Positions 9,557-17,832 of a stretch of DNA of 64,000 bases are shown here, one piece after another (position 1 is the first letter of the stretch; each line of letters starts with the position of its first letter). The stretch is from NCBI GenBank assembly GCA_038229295.1, contig JBBROO010000001.1, positions 65,343 through 129,342 of the forward strand, in the 5' to 3' direction. Position numbers and translations under genes: made by a program. Below the pieces are notes generated by a model that was not told where the DNA came from, did not search any database, and saw only the letters and a program-made list of their open reading frames with translations. This DNA is from JAJPGZ01 sp038229295. Lineage in GTDB: Bacteria > Verrucomicrobiota > Verrucomicrobiia > Chthoniobacterales > UBA10450.

Positions 9557-9567
9557 TCATCACACGT

Positions 9568-9692
9568 TGTCATTCCGAGCCGCGAAGACGGCGAGGAACC
9601 TCACAGTTGGCGGGGCGATCACGCAAATTACCTTGTGTGACGCAAGACCAGGTGCGAGGTCCTTCTCCCGCGACTGCGGGATCAGGATGACA
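9568..9692. repeat. Dispersed inverted repeat of the TGTCATCCTGAG type
   Basis: An imperfect palindrome opening with TGTCATTCCGAG and closing with CAGGATGACA, with paired inner arms GAGGAACCTCAC (9592-9603) and GTGCGAGGTCCTTC (9652-9665). A second member lies at 16867-16983. Elements with these ends are widespread intergenic repeats in many bacteria. It fills the gap between sufE and carB and could form a long hairpin in RNA. Confidence 0.75.
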
Positions 9693-9749
9693 GAATTAAG
9701 AGTTCGCGCGTGAAGTTCTCCTGAATTGATCTATCATCCCGCGCGCAAG

Positions 9750-12700
9750 ATGCCGCGGAACGATCAACTCAAAAAAATCCTGCTCATCGGCTCCGGTCCC
9801 ATCGTGATCGGCCAGGGCTGCGAATTTGATTATTCCGGCGTGCAGGCCTGCAAGGCGTTGCGCGAGGAAGGTTATCAGGTCGTGCTCGTGAATTCGAATC
9901 CGGCCACGATCATGACCGATCCGGAGTTCGCCGATCGTACTTATATAGAGCCGATCACGGCGGAGGTAATCGAAGCGATCATGGACCGGGAAAAACCGGA
10001 CGCGATTTTGCCGACCATGGGCGGACAGACTGCGCTCAATGCCGCGATGGAATTGAATCGCAACGGCGCGCTCGCGCGACACGGCGTGAAATTGATCGGC
10101 GCCAACGCGCAAGCGATCGCGAAGGGCGAAGATCGACAATTGTTCAAGGAAGCGATGCTGCGCATCGGTCTCGATGTTCCGCGCTCGGGCATCGCGCATT
10201 CGTGGGCGGATGCGGACCGCGTCGCCGACGAGATCGGCACATTTCCTCTCATCGTTAGGCCGGCATTCACGCTTGGCGGAAGCGGTGGCGGCATTGCCTA
10301 CAATCGCGACGAGCTGGAAGAGATTTCATCGCGCGGACTCGCCTTGTCTCCCGTCAACGAAGTGCTGATCGAAGAATCACTCGTCGGCTGGAAAGAATTC
10401 GAGATGGAAGTGATGCGCGACCGTGCCGACAACTGCGTGGTTGTTTGCTCGATCGAGAACTTCGATCCGATGGGCGTGCACACCGGCGACTCCATCACGG
10501 TCGCGCCGGTGCAGACGCTAACGGACAAAGAATATCAAATGATGCGCGACGCCGCGTTCGCGGTCATCCGCGAGATTGGCGTTGAGACCGGCGGATCGAA
10601 CATTCAGTTCGCGGTCGATCCAAACAATGGCCGCATGGTCGTCATCGAAATGAATCCGCGTGTCTCGCGCTCGAGCGCGCTGGCGTCGAAAGCCACTGGA
10701 TTTCCGATCGCGAAGATCGCGGCAAAGTTGGCGGTCGGTTACACGCTTGATGAAATCAAAAACGATATCACGCGTGAAACGCCGGCGAGTTTTGAGCCAA
10801 CGATTGATTACTGCGTCGTGAAGGTCCCACGATTTACCTTCGAAAAATTTCCGCAAGCGGACGCGACGTTGACGACGCAGATGAAAAGCGTCGGCGAAGC
10901 GATGGCGATCGGGCGCACGTTCAAGGAAGCGCTGCAAAAGGCGTTGCGTTCGCTCGAAATAAAACGATTCGGTCTTTGCGCAGACGGCGCAGATAAAGAT
11001 GTCGATCTTGAAACGTTGCGCCTGAAACTTTCGATCCCAAACGCAGAGCGAATTTTCTATCTCGCGCAAGCATTTCAAAAAGGCGCATCGATCGAAGAAG
11101 TCTTCGACCTAACGAAGATCGACAAGTGGTTTTTGCAGAACATCCGACAGATCGTCGAAGAAGCTCAGTCTCTGGGTAGCGTGCGCGTCTCGCGCGCGGC
11201 GGCGGACGTCTCGTCCGGCGCAACCTATTCCAAACGGCGACTGCCGCACTTCGAGCGACCCTGGGCAAAATACGCGATCACGTTCGCAACATTAAACCGC
11301 CGTAACTTGTCGCCCATCGCCAGGTCGATCGTCCTGGATGCAATCACGCATTTTCACGACAAGCGTTATGAACTTTATGCGGCATGCGTCATGCCGGATC
11401 ACGCCCATTTGCTTTTCGAGCCGGGAATCAAAGCAGACGGTTCGAGCGATCGGCCGGAGTTTTGGCCGTTAGGCGAATTGATCGGATCAATCAAATCTTT
11501 TACGGCGCACGAGATTAATAAGCGCGAGCAATCAAAGGGAAGTCTTTGGGAAGAAGAATGGTTTGATCGGCTGATTCGCTCTCAGGAGGATTTGGAAGAG
11601 AAGTTTCACTATATTACTCGTAACCCATGGGACGCCGGAGTGGCGACCGCGGACGAGGATTACGAATGGGTTTGGTGGCCGGGGAAACAAGCTCCGCGAG
11701 ACGCGGAGCTTCGCGGCCGAGACAGCCGCGCTACCCAATCGCAACAGACGGCGCAACTTCTCCGCGCGAAGAAGCTTGGTTTTTCGGATCGACAACTCGC
11801 CATTGCCTCGGGGGTATCCGAGAAAACCATTCGCGCAAAACGAAAAGCCACCGGCGTCGTCCCGACTTATCGCCTGGTCGATACCTGTGCGGCGGAATTC
11901 GAAGCCTACACACCGTACTACTATTCCACTTACGGCGACGAGAACGAGCGGCGCGAGAGCGGCAAACGCAAGATCATGATTCTCGGCGGCGGGCCGAACC
12001 GCATCGGGCAGGGAATTGAATTTGATTATTGCTGCGTGCACGCGGCGTTCGCGCTGCGCGAACTCGGATTCGAAACCATCATGGTGAATTCGAATCCGGA
12101 AACGGTTTCGACTGATTACGACACGAGCGACAAATTGTATTTCGAACCGCTCACGCTCGAGGACGTGCTCAACATTTACGACCAGGAAAAACCGGAGGGC
12201 GTGGTGGTGCAGTTTGGCGGACAGACGCCGTTGAATCTCGCTGACGGATTAAAAGCGGCCGGTGTTCCGATTCTCGGGACACAACCGGAAAGCATCGAGA
12301 CCGCGGAAGATCGACAATTGTTCGCCGCGATGCTCGACAAACTCGGGCTGCGACAAACGCCGAGCGGTTCCGCCGTAAACACCGACGACGCCGTCGCGAT
12401 TGCCAACAGAGTCGGATACCCCGTGCTGGTGCGGCCGTCATTTGTTCTCGGTGGCCGCGCGATGGAGTTGGTCTACAACGAGAGCGATCTGCGCCGTTAC
12501 ATGGCGAACGCGATCGAAGTGACACCGGATCGGCCCGTATTGGTGGATCGTTTTCTGGAAGACGCGGTTGAGGTCGATGTTGATTGCATCTCCGATGGCG
12601 AGACGACTGTGATCGGCGCGATCATGGAGCACATCGAAGAGGCCGGCATCCATAGCGGCGACAGCGCGTGCGTCATTCCGACGTTTTCGTTATCGAAAAA

Positions 12701-13514
12701 AGTGCTCGACGAAATTTCCGCCGGAGCGAAAGCAATGGCGAAGGAGTTAAGTGTCCGCGGACTTATGAACGTGCAGTTCGCGGTCAAAGGTGAAGACGTT
12801 TATGTCCTCGAAGTGAATCCGCGCGCGTCGCGCACGGTGCCGTTCGTGAGCAAGGCAATCGGCGTTCCGCTGGCCAAACTGGCTGCGAAAGTGATGGCGG
12901 GAAAAACTTTGCGTGAGCTTGGATTCACCAAAGAGATCGTGCCGAAACATTATTCGGTGAAGGAAGCGGTCTTTCCGTTTCTGCGGTATCAAGGCGTGGA
13001 CATTTCGTTAGGCCCGGAAATGAAATCAACCGGCGAAGTGATGGGGATCGATGTCGATCTTGGCCTGGCTTACGCGAAATCGCAGATGGCGGCGCCGCCA
13101 CCGCTGCCGAAGAAAGGCCGGGTATTCATCAGCGTGAAAGATACGGACAAGGACGCGATCGGTCCGGTGGCGCGTGAATTTGTGAAACTCGGCTTCGAGA
13201 TCATCGCCACCGGCGGAACGACCGCGGCATTGCAGAAAGCAAAAATCAAAGTGACGAATGTTTTCAAATTGCGCGAAGGCCGGCCGAACGTTTTGGATCG
13301 CGTCAAAAACGGCGATGTGACTTTCATCATCAACACGCCGAGCGGAAAAATTCCGCGTGAAGATGAAGTCATCATTCGCAACGCCGCGCTGGCGCAAAAG
13401 ATCCCGATCATGACGACGGTGCGCGCGGCGCAGGCGAGCGCGAATGGAATTCGGTCGCTGCAGAAAAACAAAGTGGAAGTGCGGAGCTTGCAGGAATATC
13501 ACGCCAGCCTTTGA
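9750..13514 (+). CDS. carB: Carbamoyl-phosphate synthase large subunit, interrupted in frame by a REP-type transposase domain
   Basis: Makes carbamoyl phosphate from ammonia (delivered by CarA), bicarbonate and two ATP for pyrimidine and arginine synthesis. Start ATG 9750 (MPRNDQLKKILLIGSGPIVIGQGCEFDYSG). At about 1254 residues it is roughly 180 longer than usual (about 1070). The excess is one block near residues 475-663, between IDKWFLQNIRQIVEEAQSL and LLRAKKLGFSDRQLAIASG. These are adjacent at the start of the oligomerisation domain in normal CarB. The block encodes a transposase domain (separate entry) and keeps the frame open. Both ATP-grasp halves appear intact (EDRQLF in each, NPRVSRSSALASKATG and NPRASRTVPFVSKAIG), as does the C-terminal MGS-type domain. 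Five copies of the repeated word lie inside. Whether the protein is active is unknown. Confidence 0.93.
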   Translation: MPRNDQLKKILLIGSGPIVIGQGCEFDYSGVQACKALREEGYQVVLVNSNPATIMTDPEFADRTYIEPITAEVIEAIMDREKPDAILPTMGGQTALNAAMELNRNGALARHGVKLIGANAQAIAKGEDRQLFKEAMLRIGLDVPRSGIAHSWADADRVADEIGTFPLIVRPAFTLGGSGGGIAYNRDELEEISSRGLALSPVNEVLIEESLVGWKEFEMEVMRDRADNCVVVCSIENFDPMGVHTGDSITVAPVQTLTDKEYQMMRDAAFAVIREIGVETGGSNIQFAVDPNNGRMVVIEMNPRVSRSSALASKATGFPIAKIAAKLAVGYTLDEIKNDITRETPASFEPTIDYCVVKVPRFTFEKFPQADATLTTQMKSVGEAMAIGRTFKEALQKALRSLEIKRFGLCADGADKDVDLETLRLKLSIPNAERIFYLAQAFQKGASIEEVFDLTKIDKWFLQNIRQIVEEAQSLGSVRVSRAAADVSSGATYSKRRLPHFERPWAKYAITFATLNRRNLSPIARSIVLDAITHFHDKRYELYAACVMPDHAHLLFEPGIKADGSSDRPEFWPLGELIGSIKSFTAHEINKREQSKGSLWEEEWFDRLIRSQEDLEEKFHYITRNPWDAGVATADEDYEWVWWPGKQAPRDAELRGRDSRATQSQQTAQLLRAKKLGFSDRQLAIASGVSEKTIRAKRKATGVVPTYRLVDTCAAEFEAYTPYYYSTYGDENERRESGKRKIMILGGGPNRIGQGIEFDYCCVHAAFALRELGFETIMVNSNPETVSTDYDTSDKLYFEPLTLEDVLNIYDQEKPEGVVVQFGGQTPLNLADGLKAAGVPILGTQPESIETAEDRQLFAAMLDKLGLRQTPSGSAVNTDDAVAIANRVGYPVLVRPSFVLGGRAMELVYNESDLRRYMANAIEVTPDRPVLVDRFLEDAVEVDVDCISDGETTVIGAIMEHIEEAGIHSGDSACVIPTFSLSKKVLDEISAGAKAMAKELSVRGLMNVQFAVKGEDVYVLEVNPRASRTVPFVSKAIGVPLAKLAAKVMAGKTLRELGFTKEIVPKHYSVKEAVFPFLRYQGVDISLGPEMKSTGEVMGIDVDLGLAYAKSQMAAPPPLPKKGRVFISVKDTDKDAIGPVAREFVKLGFEIIATGGTTAALQKAKIKVTNVFKLREGRPNVLDRVKNGDVTFIINTPSGKIPREDEVIIRNAALAQKIPIMTTVRAAQASANGIRSLQKNKVEVRSLQEYHASL
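11173..11737 (+). mobile_element. REP-associated tyrosine transposase (RAYT/Y1-like) element inserted in carB
   Basis: About 565 bp bounded by TGGGTAGCG and CGCTACCCA, matching the ends of the 91-bp element at 8914-9004. It is read in the same frame as carB. The coding part (about 11220-11690) resembles the Y1 transposase family PF01797: YAITFATLNRRNLSP, then VMPDHAHLLFEP with the two histidines of the metal site, then HYITRNPWDAGV with the candidate catalytic tyrosine. The right arm is the palindrome-rich REP sequence. RAYTs are about this size as free proteins. There is no stop codon on the sense frame, which may reflect chance or selection after insertion. Confidence 0.85.
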
Positions 13515-13552
13515 AAATTTGCGACGGTCATAGACCGCCGCTACAGATCAGG

Positions 13553-14233
13553 ATGAAATTGATTTACTCGCCGCCCGGCTCGCAAACCCTCGCGGGCCTT
13601 CCCGTCCACGTCGCTCGGCGCCCGCCGGCTCCGTTGTCGATCTTAGTGGCGGCCTTGCTGGTTTCAGCGGCGTTCGCGGCCGAGGAAAAGAAAGAGGAAA
13701 ATAAACCGGCCAACACGCCTAACGAAGTCGCAGTCATCAAAACGAGCGAAGGCGAAATGGTGGCGCAGTTCTGGACCGACGCGGCCCCGGCCACGATCGA
13801 AAACTTTAAGAAACTGGCGCGCTCCGGATTTTACGACGGCACAATTTTCCACCGCATCGTGAAGGGATTCATGATTCAGGGCGGCGACCCGCAGTCGAAA
13901 GACCCATCGAAGGAAAGTCGCTATGGATCGGGCGGGCCGGGTTACAAAATTAAGGCGGAGTTCAACGACCATCCGCACATGCGCGGCGTTCTTTCGATGG
14001 CGCGCGAACCAGATCCGAACTCGGCCGGTTCGCAGTTTTTCATCTGTCTCGCGCCAATTTCGCGACTCGATCATGAATACACGACCTTCGGTAAAGTGAT
14101 CAAAGGCGATGCTGTGCTCGGAAAAATCGGCGACAGCGAAGTGACGAAAAATAGCGCCGGGGAAAACAGCAAGCCGACGAAGCGGATCGTGATCGAGAGC
14201 ATCAAGATTGTTTCGACGGATTCGGTTAAGTGA
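13553..14233 (+). CDS. Cyclophilin-type peptidyl-prolyl isomerase
   Basis: Catalyses cis-trans isomerisation of Xaa-Pro bonds. The cyclophilin core is clear: NFKKLARSGFYDGTIFHRIVKGFMIQGGDP, GYKIKAEF, MAREPDPNSAGSQFFICLAP, LDHEYTTFGKVIKG. A hydrophobic segment (LSILVAALLVSAAFA) precedes the mature EEKKEENKPAN stretch, so export is likely. The exact start is uncertain: ATG 13553 gives an odd Pro/Arg-rich leader, and the preceding bases (GGTCATAGACCGCCGCTACAG) look like an intergenic repeat, so the 5' end may have been altered. The word at 13635-13644 falls within the signal peptide (SIL). Confidence 0.88.
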   Translation: MKLIYSPPGSQTLAGLPVHVARRPPAPLSILVAALLVSAAFAAEEKKEENKPANTPNEVAVIKTSEGEMVAQFWTDAAPATIENFKKLARSGFYDGTIFHRIVKGFMIQGGDPQSKDPSKESRYGSGGPGYKIKAEFNDHPHMRGVLSMAREPDPNSAGSQFFICLAPISRLDHEYTTFGKVIKGDAVLGKIGDSEVTKNSAGENSKPTKRIVIESIKIVSTDSVK

Positions 14234-14237
14234 TTTT

Positions 14238-14311
14238 CACCACGAAGAGCACGAAGGACACGAAGAATTAATTCGGGTTTCCTCTTCGTGATCTTCGTGT
14301 CCTTCGTGGTT
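14238..14311. repeat. CACGAAG-type inverted repeat / possible hairpin
   Basis: Left arm CACCACGAAGAGCACGAAGG and following bases (14238-14268) pair with the right arm, which contains CTTCGTGTCCTTCGTGGT (14294-14311). The motif CACGAAGG-CACGAAG is a widely dispersed repeat in environmental bacteria. Located between the cyclophilin and aguB genes, it may act as a transcription-attenuating hairpin. Confidence 0.65.
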
Positions 14312-14320
14312 TATTGCTGA

Positions 14321-15202
14321 ATGGCCGAGAAAACAAAAGTTGCGCTCGTGCAGATGCGGTGCGGCGCAGAGCCGGAGGAGAATTTTGCGCGCGCGGTCGA
14401 ATTCGTTCGCGCTGCGGCCAAGGGCGGCGCGAGCATCGTTTGTTTGCCCGAGCTTTTCCGCTCGCAATATTTTTGCCAGACGGAAGAGCACGCGAACTTC
14501 GCGCTGGCGGAGGAAATTCCCGGAAGATCGACATCTACTCTTGGCGAGCTTGCGAAGGAACTTGGCGCGGTCATCATCGCGTCGCTTTTCGAGAAACGGA
14601 GCGCCGGCCTCTATCACAATGCCGCCGCCATCATCGATGCCGATGGAGAGTTGCTAGGCAAATATCGCAAGATGCACATCCCGGACGATCCCCTTTACCA
14701 CGAAAAGTTTTATTTCACGCCGGGCGATCTTGGATTCCAATCTTGGAAAACGCAGCGCGGAAATCTCGGCGTGCTCGTTTGCTGGGATCAATGGTATCCG
14801 GAAGCGGCGCGCCTAACGGCATTGCGCGGCGCGGAGATTATTTTTTATCCGACCGCGATCGGGTGGCATCCGAAGGAGAAAGCGGAATTCGGCGTAGCGC
14901 AGCATTCTTCGTGGGAATTAATCCAGCGCAGTCACGCCGTGGCAAATGGTTGTTATGTCGCGGCGGCGAATCGTGTTGGCTTGGAAACGCCGGCCGGCGG
15001 CGACGGAATTGAATTTTGGGGACAAAGTTTTATCTGCGGACCGGATGGCGAGATCATCGCCAAAGCTTCGGTAGATCGAGAAGAAACTGTCATCGCGGAT
15101 GTCGATTGGGCGCGCGTCAACGAACACCGGACGCATTGGCCATTTTTGCGGGATCGTCGCGTCGATGCCTACGGCGGACTCGAGAAACGTCTGCTCGATT
15201 GA
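14321..15202 (+). CDS. aguB: N-carbamoylputrescine amidase (nitrilase superfamily)
   Basis: Hydrolyses N-carbamoylputrescine to putrescine, CO2 and ammonia, the last step of the agmatine route to polyamines. 293 residues, normal family length. Catalytic triad regions: Glu in VCLPELFRS, Lys in YRKMHIPDD, Cys in LVCWDQWYPEAARLTALRGAEI. CWDQWYPEAAR is the plant/bacterial AguB signature. No agmatine deiminase (AguA) is next to it. The word at 14524-14533 is read GRSTST. It starts 9 bases after the CACGAAG repeat. Confidence 0.92.
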   Translation: MAEKTKVALVQMRCGAEPEENFARAVEFVRAAAKGGASIVCLPELFRSQYFCQTEEHANFALAEEIPGRSTSTLGELAKELGAVIIASLFEKRSAGLYHNAAAIIDADGELLGKYRKMHIPDDPLYHEKFYFTPGDLGFQSWKTQRGNLGVLVCWDQWYPEAARLTALRGAEIIFYPTAIGWHPKEKAEFGVAQHSSWELIQRSHAVANGCYVAAANRVGLETPAGGDGIEFWGQSFICGPDGEIIAKASVDREETVIADVDWARVNEHRTHWPFLRDRRVDAYGGLEKRLLD

Positions 15203-15240
15203 GAGTTTATTTTCGCGCGGAAGCGCCGTACGTTTGCGGC

Positions 15241-15753
15241 ATGAAGACGTTTCTTATCTCACTGACGATCTCATGCGCGCTGGCCGCTTTCGTGCAGGCG
15301 CAGGATGTGACCAAAGCAGTCGCGAAGTTGGAACCAAAATCCGGCAGCAAAATTGAAGGCACGGTGACGTTCACCAAGAGCGGCAGCGAAGTGCAAGTCG
15401 TCGCCGATATCAAGAATCTCACGCCGGGTAAACACGGATTTCATATTCACGAAAAGGGCGACTGCTCGGCCCCGGACGCGGCTTCGGCGGGCGCGCATTT
15501 TAATCCGACGCATGGGCATCATGGCGGGCCGGAAGCAGTCGATCATCACGCCGGTGACTTCGGTAATCTTACCGCGGATGCTTCGGGCAATGCGCATCTC
15601 GATTGGAAAGGGAAATGGATTTCGTTAGGCGGCGAAAATTCCGTGGTCGGCAAGTCCGTGGTCGTGCACGAGAAAGAAGATGATCTAAAGACCGATCCGT
15701 CGGGAAATTCTGGCGCGCGCGTCGCCTGCGGGGCGATCGAAGCCGCCAGGTAA
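15241..15753 (+). CDS. sodC: Cu/Zn superoxide dismutase, exported
   Basis: Converts superoxide to peroxide and oxygen in the periplasm. 170 residues starting MKTFLISLTISCALAAFVQA (signal peptide), then QDVTKAVAKLEPKSGSKIEGTVTF. Copper and zinc ligands are visible in HGFHIHEKGDC, AGAHFNPTHGHHGGPEAVDHHAGDFGN, and VVVHEKEDD; the second disulfide cysteine is in ARVACGAIE. ATG 15241 is chosen because it opens the signal peptide. It lies 38 bases after aguB on the same strand. Confidence 0.95.
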   Translation: MKTFLISLTISCALAAFVQAQDVTKAVAKLEPKSGSKIEGTVTFTKSGSEVQVVADIKNLTPGKHGFHIHEKGDCSAPDAASAGAHFNPTHGHHGGPEAVDHHAGDFGNLTADASGNAHLDWKGKWISLGGENSVVGKSVVVHEKEDDLKTDPSGNSGARVACGAIEAAR

Positions 15754-15787
15754 ATCGCAAAGCTCGCGCGCGAAAGTCAAGATCGAC

Positions 15788-16846
15788 ATGGACCTTTTGA
15801 CGTTGAGCGAAATTCGTCGCGCTGCGCAGAGCGGTGCGGTCGAAGCGCGCGTTCATGTTCAGGTCGAAGCGGTCGCGGCAAAAACAACGCGCGAGCAGCA
15901 GCCCTATTGCGAGCTTTCGTTAGCCGACGCGTGCGATCGGATGACGTTGCGGGTCTGGAGCGACCATCCTGCTTACAAAACTTGCAGCGCGCTCGGCGGC
16001 GAGGAATTCGTGGAACTGACCGGCGAATTTCATCAACACTCGCACTACGGACTCGAGGCGCGGAAGTGGACGGTGCGCCCGCTGACGGAGCAGGAGCGCG
16101 ACGAACTGTTGCAAGGCCCTGCTGCTTTGCGGGCGAAGCAGACGAAGGATTTTGAATTCGTTAGCCAAACGGTGAAAACGATTGGCGACCCGCGTCTGCG
16201 CAAACTGAGTGAAACGTTTCTCGAGGAATGGGGCGAACGGTTTCGGCGGACGGCCGCAGCGCGCAATTATCATCACGCCCGCCGCGGTGGCTTGGTCGAG
16301 CACACCGCGCAGATGATGCGCACGGCGAAAGCGATCGCGCCGTTGTATCCAGAATTGAATGTCGATCTTTTGATCGCCGGAATTTTATTTCACGACTGCG
16401 GCAAGCTTTGGGAAAATCAATTGCCGGAAAAGGGCTTCGTCATGGGCTACGACGAACGCGGCGAATTGATGGGACACATTTCGATCGGTCTCGAGTTGGT
16501 TAATTCGCTCTGGCGAAAATTGAGCGCGGAAAATTCGGATGCGTGGAAAAATTTGCAGCCGGCGTCCGAAGATGTGCGTTTGCATTTGCTGCATCTGATC
16601 GGTGCGCATCACGGCGAAATGCAGTTCGGCTCGCCCGTGAATCCGAAAACGCCGGAAGCGATGGCACTGCATTACATCGACAATCTCGACGCGCGTCTGG
16701 AAATGTTTTTTGCCGGTTACCTGACGGCAAAGCCCCTAACGGATCGGATTTTTGATCGGGTGCGACCTTTGCCGGGAAATTTGGTCAAGGCGCTAGAGAA
16801 GTTTCCAGATCAATCCCACGCTGCGACGGATGGGAAGCTGTTTTAG
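15788..16846 (+). CDS. YhaM-like 3'-5' exoribonuclease: OB fold plus HD domain
   Basis: 352 residues. N-terminal OB-like segment (residues about 15-110, YCELSLADACDRMTLRVWSDHPAYK) followed by an HD phosphohydrolase domain: YHHARRGGLVEHTAQMM, then LLIAGILFHDCGKLWE with the HD pair, and LIGAHHGEMQFG. This order matches YhaM/CBF1-type nucleases. The start codon overlaps the last base of a repeated word (15779-15788 then TG), so the word forms the presumptive ribosome-binding region and no separate Shine-Dalgarno is visible. A second copy at 16360-16369 is read NVDLLIAG, just before the HD motif. Confidence 0.88.
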   Translation: MDLLTLSEIRRAAQSGAVEARVHVQVEAVAAKTTREQQPYCELSLADACDRMTLRVWSDHPAYKTCSALGGEEFVELTGEFHQHSHYGLEARKWTVRPLTEQERDELLQGPAALRAKQTKDFEFVSQTVKTIGDPRLRKLSETFLEEWGERFRRTAAARNYHHARRGGLVEHTAQMMRTAKAIAPLYPELNVDLLIAGILFHDCGKLWENQLPEKGFVMGYDERGELMGHISIGLELVNSLWRKLSAENSDAWKNLQPASEDVRLHLLHLIGAHHGEMQFGSPVNPKTPEAMALHYIDNLDARLEMFFAGYLTAKPLTDRIFDRVRPLPGNLVKALEKFPDQSHAATDGKLF

Positions 16847-16866
16847 TGCTGCGGCCTGCACGACAT

Positions 16867-16983
16867 TGTCATCCTGAGCGGAGCGAAGGACCTCACACAT
16901 GACGAACCGTTCACGCTCGAAAAATTGCGTGATCGAAGCTTCGATGGTGAGGTCCCTCGCCGTCTGCGCGGCTCGGGATGACA
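16867..16983. repeat. Dispersed inverted repeat of the TGTCATCCTGAG type, second copy
   Basis: Begins TGTCATCCTGAGCG and ends CGGGATGACA, with inner arms GAAGGACCTCAC (16885-16896) and GGTGAGGTCCCTCG (16946-16959), and a central GATCGAAGCTTCGAT palindrome. It is related to 9568-9692. It sits between the convergent YhaM and methyltransferase genes and could serve as a bidirectional hairpin terminator. Confidence 0.75.
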
Positions 16984-16993
16984 GCAAGAGCAT

Positions 16994-17773
16994 TTAGACA
17001 CTTAGCCGCCGGTTCGCTTCGGCGAGATAGGTCTCATCGATTTCGAAGCCGATGAATTTCTTCACGCCAATATTTTGCGCCGCGATGGCGGAGTTTCCGA
17101 TGCCAAGAAACGGATCGAGCATGATCTTCGCGCGTGAGGCTCCGTGGAGCTTGATGCAATTCTCTACGAGAGCTAGCGGAAAGGTCGCGGGATGCGGCCG
17201 CTGTTTATCGCGGCGCTGGATGGTTTGGTAGGGAATGAACCAGGTGTTGCCGCGGCAACGACGGTCGCTTCCGCGCGTGTGCGACCAGCGCGCGATATTG
17301 CTTTTGTCCTGATACGGAACGCCGAGGGCGAGACGGTCGATGTCGATCTTGCCGGTAATGGTGAAATGGAAAATGTATTCGTGGCAATCGTTCAGGAATC
17401 GTGGGGAACTGATCGGTTTGAAATGGCCATGCGTGCGATCGTCGATGGCGATCGATTTGATCCAGTGGATGGTGTTTTGCAAAACGAAGAGATCGCGCAA
17501 TTCAAAAACGATTTCGTGCGGCAACATCGGATTTGATGGCGCGGCGCCGATGTTGAGAAAGAACGAGCCGTTTTGGTTTAAGACCCGGCGAATTTGCGCG
17601 GCCCATTCGCGGCACCACCGCAAATACGATTGTCGATCTTGTCGGTCGGAGAATTTTCCGTAGCGAATGCCGAGATTGTAAGGCGGCGAGGTGACGACAA
17701 GATCGACATGTTCATCTGGCAGTTTTGCCATACCGGCGACGCAATCTTCCAGATGAAGCTCGAACTCGGTCAC
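16994..17773 (-). CDS. Orphan beta-class DNA methyltransferase (TSPPY type)
   Basis: 259 residues. Catalytic motif IV near the N-terminus (VTSPPYNLGIRYG), and the SAM-binding motif I at the C-terminus (MLDPFLGIGNSAIAAQNIGVKKFIGFEID), the motif order of beta-class amino-methyltransferases. SPPY is commoner in N4-cytosine enzymes but also occurs in adenine enzymes, so the base is uncertain. No restriction gene flanks it (thiG on one side, YhaM on the other), so it is probably solitary. It contains three copies of the repeated word in 780 bases (17341, 17631, 17699), the densest case in the window. Confidence 0.9.
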   Translation of the reverse strand: MTEFELHLEDCVAGMAKLPDEHVDLVVTSPPYNLGIRYGKFSDRQDRQSYLRWCREWAAQIRRVLNQNGSFFLNIGAAPSNPMLPHEIVFELRDLFVLQNTIHWIKSIAIDDRTHGHFKPISSPRFLNDCHEYIFHFTITGKIDIDRLALGVPYQDKSNIARWSHTRGSDRRCRGNTWFIPYQTIQRRDKQRPHPATFPLALVENCIKLHGASRAKIMLDPFLGIGNSAIAAQNIGVKKFIGFEIDETYLAEANRRLSV

Positions 17774-17832
17774 CTGAAGAAATTGGCCGATGTGATTCGA
17801 TTCGTACAGCGAATTCGTTTATGTTTTCGCCG

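Noticed and set aside
11173..11737. Intein in carB
   Set aside because: No N-terminal Cys/Ser block or C-terminal HN splice motif; the insert has the HxH and YxxxNP motifs of a Y1 transposase and REP-type ends.
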